NCBI GenBank assembly: GCA_013423325.1
Contig: BLJB01000089.1
Coordinates: 373,788-437,787 of the forward strand
From: Usnea hakonensis
Lineage: Eukaryota; Ascomycota; Lecanoromycetes; Lecanorales; Parmeliaceae
Direction of reading: 5' to 3'
Length of the DNA stretch: 64,000 nucleotides
Shown: positions 45,176 to 56,816 of the stretch, one piece after another
How positions within the stretch are numbered: position 1 is the first letter of the stretch
Layout of the letters: every line of letters starts with the position of its first letter
Made by a program: the position numbers and the translations under genes
The notes under the pieces: model-generated
What the model was told of the DNA's origin: nothing
The model's database searches: none
The model's input: the letters and a program-made list of their open reading frames with translations, nothing else

Positions 45176-46754
45176 CTAAGTGCTGCTCAACGCCTCCTGC
45201 TTCATCGTCTGCTCAAAAACCTGCAACGCCAGCGCGGGCTGATAATACGGCACCTCATGCCCGGCCCCAAACACCCGCAAAAAGCTCAGGTTATCCACCG
45301 TCTTGACCGTGCCCCCTTGCGTGCCATTGACCGTATAGGGCGTCAGCTCCTTCGCCCCAAATGCCTCGCTGCCGGCATAAGACACCGCGTTGGCCGCCGC
45401 GAGGCCGCCGAACCAGTTGCAGATCCAATCCGCGTCGCCGGCCCACAGGATGACGCGGATTCCACTCTGGACGACGGACGAGAGGGTGGGGAGGAAGTTG
45501 CGGGCGTCGTCGCCCGTGGAGGAGAATTTGTTGTAGGGGGCGTTTGGGCACTCTGTGTATGTGGCTCTTGCCCCAATAGCGCTGGTGACGGAGGGTTGGA
45601 GGAGGTAGCTCGAGTAGGTGGCCGGGGGGTAAGGGTCATCGCTCGGTTCACGGATATCGTATATGTCAAAGTCGTAGAGGGCGACGCCGCCGTTGGCGGA
45701 GGTGGAGCTGAGGGGGCCTTCGATGTCGCTGTAGCAGGTGCTGTCGGCGTTTTCGCAGGCCGAGTTCGAGCCCGTGGTGGCGGTGCATTTGGCCAGGAGA
45801 GGGGCGCAGCTTTGGGAATTGGTGTTGGTGAATTGGGTGTGCTGGGCGGCGGTGATTATGGGCTTGTAGGTGTTGTTGTAGGAGAAGTCGATGTAGGCTT
45901 GCTCTTGAATTGCGGCATCATACCAGCCGTTGTTGATCCCAAGGGCTATGAGATCAATGTTTTCGCCCTTCACGCTTCCGGCCTTGATGGCGGCGTTCTG
46001 CGATTCGAAGTAGCTAGCAAATTCAGGGCCGTAATGTCCTCCATACCTGCGAATTTGAGTCAGTTAATATAATAAAGTCTTTGACCTTTGACCTCACGAT
46101 TCGGTGAAGATTCCAAAATTTCTGTTCTCGTATTGGGGGAACTGTGCGTAGAAGGCTTGTAGCAAGGTCCAGACGTAGGGGGCGGCGATGACTGTGCTCG
46201 TGACGGAGTCTGTCCCGTAGGAAAAGCCAGTTCCAATAGGCTGGTCCACATAGAGCATGTTCGCGTAGGTGTTGAAGCTGTATGGGTTCAGAGATGGGGT
46301 GGATGCACCATTGACAAAATGACATGGACCGTTCTCTTGAAAAAGGCCAATCATTGAGCTGCATCCCGGGCCACCATTGAACCAGGTCGCGAGAGGGGCT
46401 GTGGTAGCAGAATTTCTAGACTCGAAGAACCAAAACCACCTTTTTTTTTTTACTACTGTTAGGCAACGAGCGAAAAGGTGAGGGATGTGAGAGATCGTAC
46501 ATGTTCATGTTGGTGCCGACAGAAAAATAACCAGAATATTGATTAACCCCTTTTGTAGTTTCGCAGATGCCTGAGTTGGTGACAAATTCGAGTTTGCTGC
46601 CGGTAGCAGCGTGTTCGAACACGGTATAATTGGTGCCATCACGTTCGACAAACGAACGCTTATCCTTGATTTCAGAGTCGCCGGGAAGGGGAGAGGCGAG
46701 GGCAAAGGAGCTTAGAGCGAGCCCAGCGGAGATGACTTTGGTGGACAAACGCAT
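45176..46754 (-). CDS. secreted serine carboxypeptidase (S10, carboxypeptidase S1 type)
   Basis: This is a secreted acidic exopeptidase of peptidase family S10. The signal peptide is residues 1-20 (VISAGLALSSFALASPLPG). After an intron the conserved PLATWFNGGPGCSSMIGLFQ (substrate and oxyanion region) and YVDQPIGTGFSYG follow. The active-site serine lies in FTESYGGHYGPEF, with an intron between ES and YGG. The catalytic aspartate is in GDADWICNW and the histidine in FGAGHEVPYYQP. All three catalytic residues are present. The stop (45176-45178) is 17 bases from the poly-C assembly join, yet the C-terminus looks complete for the family. Length is about 470-490 residues. Confidence 0.9.
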
Positions 46755-48547
46755 ACTGGAAGGAAGGAGGAGAGGTAAGAATAGTTTGAAGAAGGATGTC
46801 AGTTGTTTCGAAAGCAGTACTTTAGGAATTTATATAGTGAAGGCGGCCGGGCAAGTATGCACCTCGGCCGGGGGCGAATGACAGAGGAAGGAGACATATG
46901 TCTTGCCTTGTCCGTTAAAAAAAGTGGTCATTTTAAGACACTTTGCGGAGGAAGCAGGCACACGACGTCGATCAAGCAGGTGCGTAGTTATGAAGGAGCG
47001 AATAGAAAAAAATAGAAAGAAATGCTGGGGTAAAGCAGGATAGGACAGGGCTATGTTATCGGATTTGATGGCCAGTGGTTGGCACCCTCCTTATTGGGCA
47101 TGTTTTCCGTTGAGCCAAGATTTGACCTTCAGGTACCAAAAGAACAAAAGATTAAAATCAATCGACGGGGTAGATGATAGGCTGTTGACAGGATGATGCA
47201 GGTTATTCGCTATGATAGCTTTGCGTTGCTGCTGCATCATGCACAAGGTAGAAACAGGAATGTGGAAGGCTTGGATGATTGGACCAGAGCTCCCTCTAAT
47301 AAAAGAGATGTTTCGCCACTCTTTTCGTGCTATGAGAGGACGTATCCCCCTGGCTTGTGCATACGGTTGACAATTGTCCTGCAGAAGGCTATGACGCTTG
47401 TTTGATTGATATATGTTGACATAGAGTACTTGAAATTGAACATTAAACGAGGGGCTATGAAACGGTTCATCGGTCCTCTCCGTGTAGCCAATTTTAAATT
47501 CTTATATTACGCACTAGGTAAGGTATTTTACCTTATCATACCTACCTTACCTTAAAGTACCTTATCCTTCGGGGCGATCCCGCCTAGCGAACCCCTACCT
47601 TACCTTAGTCTCCGTCCTCGTGGCTGCCGAGGCTCCCTGTTTTCTTCACTCCCTTGGCCACCTTCCTCATTCGATCAACAATCCAACGGAGGCAATACTC
47701 TACCCCTATCATCTACCAAATCTACTCCGTATGCGCTAACACGATTGTTTTAATCAACAATTGAAGGAGGCAACACCCTACCATCTACGGAATCTATGCG
47801 TCTCCCGCCATTGCTTTAATCAACGATTCAGGACGGAAGCCCAATTTGCCAAACGTCCGTGGTCTGCTTTGATCCTCTTTGGCATTGCTATTCCTATCTG
47901 CGAGCCAAAATGCATTCGCATGCTCCGTGACTCCTGTTTCTCCGAAGGCAACCTCTCCACAATCTCGGGAATGATTCCTCCCATTTCTGAAATGCTCTCC
48001 CGTTTTCTTGTCTTTAAGGCAATATCGAGGGACGAGAAGCCTTGTCTCAGTCGTCCAAGCAGGAAAAAAGGGATATTTTGAGCTGACATTTCCAATCTCG
48101 TTGTCCAAAGTGAACGGCTTTTTCAAGCCACGCCCCTGTTTTTCATCTGTTTTCTCGTTACTGATCCAAACATCTTCTCCTCGGCATGAGTGAGTCAGCT
48201 TATTTTCCATGTTCTGACTCGGCTTGGCATTTTCTCTTTTTCTCTTTTTCTCCATAAGGCTGAATGCCTCGGGTCTGTTGTATCAGTTGACTTTCCTTAT
48301 CAGCTGCCTCTTTAGGACTCGGCACCATCGTTTCACATCTTTCTTTAATTGGCTGCATCATCATCATATCAAAAGTTACTAAACTCATCGTCATCTACTT
48401 TACCTATCACTGTTATCAATCATTTAAACGCAACGGCGATAAGCGCGCCGTCATCTTGCGTTCTGGGACGTTGACAATGCATCTTTTCTACAATTCTCTC
48501 CTTACATTCTCGTCATTTTCACGGCCAAAGGAGAATCCACAATCACA
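46755..48547. other. divergent intergenic region
   Basis: About 1.8 kb between the carboxypeptidase (-) and DUR3 (+). No supported gene. A degenerate direct duplication of about 80 bp lies at 47672-47830. CCTTAC-rich sequence lies at 47515-47606 with a small palindrome, AAGGTA..TACCTT. GATA-type sites cluster near the DUR3 start. Confidence 0.55.
48294..48442. promoter_or_regulatory. cluster of GATA-factor sites upstream of DUR3
   Basis: Four HGATAR matches lie within about 110-250 bp of the DUR3 start. They are CTGATAAG on the minus strand near 48296-48303, TGATAG (minus, 48403-48408), TGATAA (minus, 48412-48417) and CGATAA (plus, 48437-48442). AreA/Nit2-type GATA activators use such clustered sites for nitrogen-catabolite control, which suits a urea transporter. 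Binding is inferred. Confidence 0.5.
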
Positions 48548-50634
48548 ATGTCCTCGCTCCAGCCCCTTCCAGTCGGTGTTGGCTACGGTGTCGTCGTTGG
48601 AATTGGCTTCTTCTTCGCCGCTGTCATGTGTGGTATCTCATACATTCAGAATCGATTTACCAGATTCTCGACCAAAACTAGTGAGGAATTTACTTCTGCT
48701 TCGAGAAATGTAAAGCCAGGCTTGATTGCCAGCGGTATCGTGTCGGCGTGGACCTGGGCTGCAACTCTGCTTCAGTCAAGTACGGTGGCATATGAATATG
48801 GTGTGGCAGGGCCTTTCTGGGTACGCCAACTCCTGTAATCTTTTCTGAAATGGGCTCATCTTGTTAGTATGCGGCGGGTGCAACTGTGCAAATCCTCATG
48901 TTCTCGATATTGGCTTGCAAAGTCAAGCAGAACGCTCCAACATGCCATACGTATTTGGAGATTATCTATACCCGTTATGGCGTTCTGACTCATTGGGTTT
49001 TCATATTTTTCGCCCTCCTAACCAACGTCTTGGTCAGTAGTCAGCTTTTGTTGGGTGGAAGTGCAGTTGTAACGTCTCTGACCGGCATGAATGTCTATGC
49101 TGCCATCTTTCTCATACCGCTAGGAGTCTGTGTCTATGTGGTATTGGGTGGTTTACGTGCTACATTTCTCTGTAAGGCCCTCTCACAAGCCTTCGAACGT
49201 GCCGCCGCTGACCTGTCTTTTCCCCGAGGTGACTACTCTCACACACTCATTCTAATGGTCATCATTCTCTACTTCATGTTTGCTGCGTACACAACGAATT
49301 CTCAAATAGGATCTCCGTCGGCCATGTATCAACTTCTCAAGGATGCAGCGGTCAAGCGGCCGGTTACAGGGAACCAAGACGGGTCTTATGTGACGATGAA
49401 GAGCAATTTCGCTCTCATCTTTGGCGTGATCCAACTGTGCTCTGGGAGTGGCACTGTTTTTCTGGATCAAGCTTACTGGCAGCGGGCCATCGCCAGCAGG
49501 CCTACAACTGCGGTCCGCGCATACATTCTTGGAGGTCTGGCGTGGTATGCGATACCGTTCGGCTTCGCCACTACTCTAGGTCTTGCGGCGGTAGCTCTGA
49601 CAGGTTCGCCAAATTTCCCAGTCATGACTCAAGCACAAGTCTCGGCGGGCCTGTCTAGTGCGTTTGCTGCTACGGCCCTACTCGGGACAGGAGGTAGTGT
49701 GGCTTTGCTGATTGTTCTCTTCATGGCCGTAACTTCATGCGCCTCGGCCGAGCTTATTGCGGTGTCATCCATTCTGACCTTCGACGTCTTTAAGACTTAC
49801 GCGAGACCGTCTGCCACCCCCGAGCAACTCATCACCGTCGCACACATCATGATCGGCGTTTGGGGTTTGGTGATGGCTCTGTTCGCCTGCATCTGGAACC
49901 TTATCGGCATCGACCTGGGCTGGCTGTTCCTCGTCATGGGCCTGCTGATAGGTGGCGCCGTCTTCCCAACGGCCTTTGCAATCACCTGGAAAGGCCAAAC
50001 AAAGGCAGGCGCTCTCTCGGGAGCCGTGACTGGGCTCTGTGCGGGACTCATTGCATGGCTTGTCACCGCCCATCAGTATTACGGGAGCTTGAGCGTTTCT
50101 ACCACGGGAATGGAGTATCCGACTTTGGCGGGAAACCTCGCGGCCATCATGACCGGGCTCATTGTCACAGTCGCCGTCTCGCTGGCCAAGCCAGAACCTT
50201 TTGATTGGGACACCACCCGCTCGATCAACGCGGCATCCTCATCAACCTCCCCTATTGCAACCTCGAGCTCCGGCTCCATAGACAAGGAAGAGAAACCCGA
50301 CAAAACCAACCCCAACCCCAACACCTCCCCCACCCCCCACTCCGACGAAGAGCAACAACCCGTCACGACCGACGCCTCCGTGGCGCCAGACCCCCAATCC
50401 CTCCGCCAAGCCTTCAAGCTCGCCTGCCTCGCCTCCTTCCTCCTCACCTTCGCCATGGACTTCCTGATCCCGATCCCCATGTTCCTCTCCCACTACGTCT
50501 TCTCGGAAGGCTTCTTCGTCGCCTGGGTCGTCGTGACGTTTGCCTGGGTCTTTTGCTCGACGGCCATTTCGGTGCTTTTGCCGCTGTGGGAGACGGCGGG
50601 GTTTTTGGGGGATTTGTTGGGGGGGAGACTGTGA
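48548..50634 (+). CDS. DUR3: urea active transporter (DUR3)
   Basis: This is a plasma-membrane urea/proton (or polyamine) symporter of the sodium:solute symporter family. The start MSSLQPLPVGVGYGVVVGIG is followed by TSEEFTSASRNVKPGLIASG and WTWAATLLQSSTVAYEYGVA. The first intron (about 48821-48867) joins GPFW to YAAGATVQ. The second (about 49170-49228) joins GGLRATFLC to DYSHTLILMVIILYF. The blocks GSGTVFLDQAYWQRAIAS and SSILTFDVFKTY are typical of DUR3. A Ser/Pro-rich cytosolic loop (about residues 510-570) precedes the last two helices. About 15 helices are expected. It ends at 50634 (GDLLGGRL). Upstream GATA sites suggest nitrogen-catabolite regulation. Confidence 0.93.
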
Positions 50635-51534
50635 GGAGGGGGGGGGGTTGAGGTTGGGGGGTGATGGGGGGATGGGTGGTGGGTAGGGTACGAGTACCTC
50701 TTTTATTCTTTGTGAGGGGCTATTTATAGAGTGACTCACTAAATACCGGTGCTTGAAAAGGTGGTGCGGGGGTTTGTGGGGGGGGGGCTAAGTCACATAA
50801 AACGCAGAAGTATATATATATATATCATCAAGACTTGAAAATTTCCGGACGTCGTCGGGTCTCACATCCCCTTCTCACACAACAACGTATATCCCCTCCT
50901 TCCATCCTTGCATCCATCCATCCAACCACTTATGTAGAACCTCAAGCGCGCCTCCCCCCATTTGCAAATCCCGAGTGCAGAGCAGAGCAGAGCAGAGCAA
51001 AGTGACCAACATATCTATCCCACGAGAAAGAAAGGAAAGAAAGATTTTCAATCCCTGTCTGTACCGCCAAATGAGCGATAGAACGAGCGCTCACCCACCA
51101 GCCAGACAAACTACGCACCGATACCCACCCAAAACCCAGTCCTTACAAGACTACACACAACAAAAGTAAGTGAGTTTCGAAGCAGTCAATTTATTCAACC
51201 TACGTAAGATACAAAATCCCGACAGTCTTTTCAAATTTCTCCTTGTATTTCTCTACCTGCAGGGATATCTAAATCTGGGAAAAGACCGGGGGGAAACCGA
51301 ACAAACAAACAATCGAGATGCAATAACCCTTCTCGCATCCACGATGAGTAAGGATACTAAATGCCGTTGAAACGAGAAAAAAAAAACGCCCCTCGGCATG
51401 CCCTGCTTCGCGAGGACGACCTAACACTTTCTTTCTTCCGGTAAACACCCCCTTGCCCTGACTGATAATACATCAAGAAACGAACCTCATCATCGTGCTC
51501 CACGGGGTCGAGGTTCAAGAAGGACCTCGTCCGA
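50635..51534. other. convergent intergenic region with simple repeats
   Basis: This is the tail-to-tail region between DUR3 (+) and the SNF2-type gene (-). It holds a G-rich tract (50636-50680), a (TA)n run (50811-50825) and a GCAGA-type pentamer repeat (50976-50999). No supported gene. Confidence 0.6.
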
Positions 51535-54500
51535 TCAGTCTTCATCGCTGAGTCCATTGGCATATCCGTCTTTGCCACCGTTGAAGGTAAGTTTGAGCTT
51601 GGGGGCTCCATTGGGACCCGACGCCATTGGCGTACCGACGCTCGAGACGGCGGCCGTGGAGCGACCGTCCGCAGGGGTGGCGTCGTCAAAGTCTTGGAGG
51701 TGGGGATGCTTCTCCGTGTCCTCTTTCAGCTTGGCGACGGTAGCAGCCTATGTCGAGGTGTCAGTAAGCACTCAGAGTGTCTCAAAGGAGTCAAAGGACG
51801 AACCTCGATCTTATCGGCATCTTGATAGAGTGGACTGCCATCCTCATTGTAAAGCCTGGCATTGTCGCACAGAAGACGAATGTCCTCCCGGTATTCCCTC
51901 AGAGTCCGATATTCCTTCTTGTTAATCTTCTTCTCGATCTGCTCCATGCATATTGGGTTCCGGATAAGCATATAGTAATCCGGGTACTCGTTCTTCGGTA
52001 CAAGCTTGATGAAGGGATCAATGAACCCTTTGATTAATGGCCCGCCCTCTTCATCTTCCTCGCCGGGAACCTCTTCCTCGAGATCCATGAGATACTGGTA
52101 GTTGTTATTCAGTATCTTTTGGAGGAGGTTTCGCTCGCCCGTGCTAAGGGTTTCAACGGCTGTCTTAGGCCGTGCACCACGCTTCTTCTTGGCCACTGGC
52201 TCATCGTCGACATCCTCGTCCGCTTTTCGCTTTGCGCCAGCTGATTTTCGGTTGCGCTTTTTCGATGAAGGGGCCACGGAACTGTCCCTGGATATGTCGG
52301 GGCTACTGTCTTCTCCTGCAGCTTTTTTTGCTCGCTTATCTTTGTTTGCGTTGCGCCTGTCGATCTTGGCATTCTTCCGAGCCATGGCATCTTCAATGGT
52401 ATCTTCGTCATCATCGACAGCAGCCAACCATTGCTCCTCAGTGAGCCCGTCGTCGTATTTGACCCGCGTTCTCTCACGAGCCCCACGACCGGCAATCTCC
52501 TCGATCTCATCGGCGATAGGATTATCCTCTTGCATATAGATGTCTGGAAGCTCGTCCTCTCCCATCAACCGAGGAAGCTTGCCTTCTTCGGGGCCGTATC
52601 TTGCGTTTGCTGCTCGTTCCTCATCCATCTTCTTGAAGATGCTGATTTCATCCTCTGACCTGGCCATGATCTGGTTCAAATCATAGTCGTCCATTTCTTC
52701 TTGTTCTGCCCCTGCCTCTGCAGCTTCGGCGCTGTCGAGCAAGGTTCTCAGCATGGCGTCGCGCTCTTCGTTTGTGGATTTGTTATCGAAACGTCCAGCT
52801 TGTATGACTTTGCCATCCATATCCAGCTTGTACTGAGCTCGTTCAAGGATTTTTTCTTCGATGGAGTTGGAGCTGATGAGTCTCAAGATGCGGACTTCGT
52901 TCTTCTGGCCGATACGATGAGCACGATCCTGAGCTTGCAGGTCCTGGTGGGGGTTCCAATCCGAGTCATAGATGATGACAGTATCAGCTGTTTGAAGGTT
53001 CAAGCCGAGACCTCCGGCACGGGTGGACAGCAGAAAGCAGAAGTAAGGCGAGCTTGGATGATTGAATTGCGATAACAGCTCTGACCGGTCGTCGGACTTC
53101 GTCGACCCGTCAAGTCGTAGGTATTGCATCTCTCTGAGTCGTAAGAAATCTTCCATGATGTTCATGATCTGGGTCATCTGGAAAAACATCAGTACCCGAT
53201 GGCCTGAGGCCTTGAATTTGGGCAGTATCCGATCGAGAAGTTCAAATTTGCCGGCGGTACGCCACAGCATATCATTGCTCATATGAGTGGGGTTCATTTG
53301 GTCCTCTACCTGCTCGAACACGAAGGGATGGTTGCACAATTTGCGCAATTGCATAAGCATATTGCTGAGTCCGCGGATGCCAGTCTTTCCGCCTTTGCCG
53401 TCCGTAACGGAGATCTTGTTGTTCTTGACCAATTGTTGGTATAACTTCGCCTGCAAAGCCGAGAATTTGCATTTGATCACTTTCTCTTGCTTGTCGGGCA
53501 GGTCCTTCTCCACGTCTTTCTTGAGGCGACGTAGCAGGAACGGTCTGAGAACCTTGTGCAACCGACGAATAACTAGCAGCTGCTCTTCTTCCGTGAGTTC
53601 CATCTTGTCCTGACCTCCTGTATTAGCAAACGGAGTATTAAACCATTCATCGAATGATTTGACAGATTTGAAGATCGTCGGCAGGACAAAGTTGAGGAGA
53701 GCCCACAGCTCAGGAAGATTGTTCTGCAGAGGAGTTCCGGTCAAAATGAGACGATAGCGAGTGTTGTAGTATTGAGTCAGAGTATTGCTGAGCTTGGATT
53801 GGGCGTTCTTCATACGATGCCCTTCGTCGACGATCATATGGACCCACTTGATTCTGCTGAGGACAGGCTTGTCTTTGATGATATATTCATAAGTAGTGAG
53901 GAGAACTTGAAAGTTCCCGTACCGGATCTGTGCCTGTTGTTGTTTGCGTGCGAGTGGAGGTCCTTTGTAGACAATCCTAGATACTGTAGGTGCCCATTTC
54001 TCAAATTCGAGATTCCAATTCGTAAGTGTACTCAGAGGCACGATGACAAGGAAAGGACCATTTTGCTTCTTCTTCTCGATGAGATATGTGAGCAAGCTGA
54101 TGGTTTGGATGGTCTTTCCGAGGCCCATTTCATCTGCAAGGATACCATTGAGATTGTTGTTGTATAGCGATATCATCCATTGGAGACCTTTGATCTGGTA
54201 CTCCTTCAACGTTCCACCTTCGAGATTACTAGGCTGCACTTTGATCTCTTCCTTGATACGATGGGCGACCTGATAGTAGTCTACCTTGGGTCCGCCTTCC
54301 ACTTCATCCTCGCTTTCGCTAAGATCATCTTCTGGCATCTCAACTTCAGGATTATACTGTTCGGCTGCGCCTCTCTGCTGTTGTTTCACAGAGGCTGCAA
54401 GCTGGCTCAAGAAACCGTCAGTTTGTTTGAGCAAGTGCGATATGCGGGAGTCCTTCGCCTGGCCAAGGAGCTTGAGGTACGTCTCTTCGTCATCATTCCT

Positions 54501-56025
54501 CAACGCCTGTAAACGCTGTTTCGCAGTTCTCTCAATACGTTTCTGCTCCTCTTTCTCAATATGCTGATGCTGTGCCAGCATCATTCGACCTAACTTCTGT
54601 ACTCTGGCTCTTTGCGTTTCGGCCGCTTTCTTTATTTCTTCGCCGTGCATGAGTATTGATTGAATATGATCATTCTGCTTCTTCTTCTCTTTCGTTTCCC
54701 TAGCGTCTCGTTGTTGCTTCTCCAACTTCTCGGTCATACGAGCTTCGCGAAGAGACTGCCTCTTTTGTCGCCGGTACATCGAACGGTTGGCAGTCTGAGC
54801 GAGGTTGTCATAGTGCACCAAGTCCCTATGAACCTGTTGACGTAAGGCACGTTGTTTCGGAAGCAAGCAGAGCATCTTGTATTCAATGAGAGCTTTCCGC
54901 TTTAGAGAGTCATCCTCCTGTGGCGTGTCGCTCTTGCTTGTGTCCCACGACGCAAGATTGGCGGGTAAGTTCTCAAGCTCAGATTTCCTTGACGTGATAC
55001 GGTTGTAAGCTATGCGCTCGCGCTCTTCTCGGACGCGGTCGCCATCGACACCAGTTAAATTTCGGCTCTCGTATAGATCCAGCTTTCGCGACATCAACTG
55101 GTTGGAGATGCTAAGCTCGCGATCGCGACGTAGTTTGTTAACGTCAACACCGGTTGGCATTAAGGGATACACTTGAATTCGGTTTGCTCTGACAGTGTGA
55201 TTCGCATAAGTGATGCTAGGTTTGATGTAATTATGGGGATCGTTGTACGTTTTGTGCATATGTAGTCGATCCTTGTCCTTTCCACTACTCTGTTTCGTCG
55301 TGCGAGGGGCGCCTTCTAGAACCTGACTTGCAGCTGCGACGGTCTGCGCAACTGTTGGCGGTTGCTTGCTTTGCTGTGATTTGAATAGCTGCTGTTGCAG
55401 CGCAGGAGGTATTGCAGTGTTCTTGCTCAGCATTTTGAACGCCAAAATCTGATTCTTAAGGATTCGCATCTGCTCGTCTGATAGACTGCCGTTGTTGTCG
55501 GCCTGTTGCTTTGATGGCGAGCCCGCCAATTTCTCCGCGTTACCCGTGAACTGCGTTGTTGCAGAGCCAGATGCAGTTGCCGAGATGGCTTGGGCAGATG
55601 GGATGCCATTTGACGAGATATTTGGTGGATGTCCTGGTATGCTGTGTAAGTATTTACCCGTGGGATTTCAAAGACTTGTTGCATACCATTGACGCCATTG
55701 GTCTCTCCAGCATGTTGCTGCTGCTGAAGTTGCTGGGCTTGTTGGTGGGCATGTTGCCTAAATTTCTTTTGTTGTTGGAGTACTTGAAGGATATTTTGAC
55801 ACTTTAAATATTCAGGGTCGTCAGGGCGGACTCCTGAGTCTTTGAGCTGTTTCCATTTCTATCAAGGTATCAGCTTGTGGTTGAAAAGCCTCTGAAACGG
55901 AAAGCTGATAGATCGCGAAGGATGTTGAGAAGTAAGAGTGTGGAATGTCTTACATTATAGACTTCGGTTACTGTACTCTGGTTAAGAGCCTGAGGAAAGT
56001 TGGGCGCGGTTTGGACAGACGTCAT
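51535..56025 (-). CDS. SWI/SNF or RSC catalytic ATPase (Snf2/Sth1)
   Basis: This is the motor subunit of a SWI/SNF-class nucleosome remodeller. The start MTSVQTAPNFPQALNQSTVT is at 56025, with two introns in the Gln-rich N-terminus (QQQKKFRQHAHQQAQQLQQQ). The QLQ motif is SDEQMRILKNQILAFKMLSK. The HSA domain is the basic helix at about 54700-54900 (YKMLCLLPKQRALRQQVHRD). The ATPase has [57 protein letters not shown] and QAQDRAHRIGQKNEVRILRL. A SnAC-like region follows. A C-terminal bromodomain is present (YPDYYMLIRNPICMEQIEKK, with the acetyl-lysine Asn in ARLYNEDGSPLY). A last intron near 51780-51748 leads to LKLTFNGGKDGYANGLSDED at 51535. About 1,400 residues. Snf2 versus Sth1 cannot be settled by eye. 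Confidence 0.93.
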
Positions 56026-56232
56026 GGTGACGGCCGGATACGTTGATTATGCTCGTCGTAGTTGCGGTAATAGTCAGCATGCGGAGGTGTTAAGACGCGG
56101 CGCAAGCGAGTGGAGGAGTAAATGATAGGGCAAGGCGCTGTGAGATGGGAGAAGCGCAAAGGGAGAATGAATGAGAGGCTGAATGTGGGGATCGGGTTGG
56201 ATGGCAAGCTTGGCAATGTCAAGGGGGACCCT

Positions 56233-56690
56233 TCAACGCGTCTTGGGAGACGTGTTGAGGGTTATGAGGCTTTTGTATGCTAAAAGGTTGATGGCGGGGT
56301 CCGAGGCACAACTTTTTTGGATGATGAAGCGTATGCTGCGAAGTTGGTCACTCTCCTTCCCTGAGTTCCCTGAGGTGGACATTTTAGCGTCCGGCTCCGC
56401 CAAGCCAGCTAGTTTACGGCTGTCTTCAAGTACATATGCGCACTTTTCCCCAACTTCCTGCCAAGGCATCTCTGCACCTGCTGCTCTATGGTTTGTTACT
56501 CTGGCCAATCAAATCATTTTGCCTTTCATACTGCTGCTATCAGAATCTATGCTACACGTAGCTTGCCGTAAAGCCGCCCAAGCCGTTTGGATGGAGCCAC
56601 GACGATCTTCTCAACTGCCAATGATTCCATCAATAATAAGACTTTCCTCCTCCAGCAACGATACCACAGGGTATACGAGTGGCATGAATG
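56233..56690 (-). CDS. unresolved coding-like stretch
   Basis: I do not recognise this. The minus strand reads MPLVYPVVSLLEEESLIIDG, then meets an in-frame TGA. It continues in the same frame as EDRRGSIQTAWAALRQATCS up to a second TGA. From about 56508 a further open frame reads MPWQEVGEKCAYVLEDSRKL and IRFIIQKSCASDPAINLLAY to a stop at 56233. The composition is protein-like and better than the overlapping plus-strand frame. I cannot find convincing splice sites that remove the stops, so this may be a pseudogene or contain sequence errors. It sits in the short gap between the BAR gene and the SNF2-type gene. Confidence 0.3.
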
Positions 56691-56816
56691 AGTCTGTGGA
56701 TAGACTGACATACAAAGCTAGCAATTGTGTTTTCAAAACACCAGTTCACAGCCTCTGCCAACGTCCACATCCACCTACGCGGACAACGCCTAATTCTACT
56801 GCAATATAAAATGATT

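Noticed and set aside
56183..56809. 208-codon plus-strand open frame
   Set aside because: No recognisable motif or homology. The opposite strand over the same bases reads more like protein, so this is probably a shadow.
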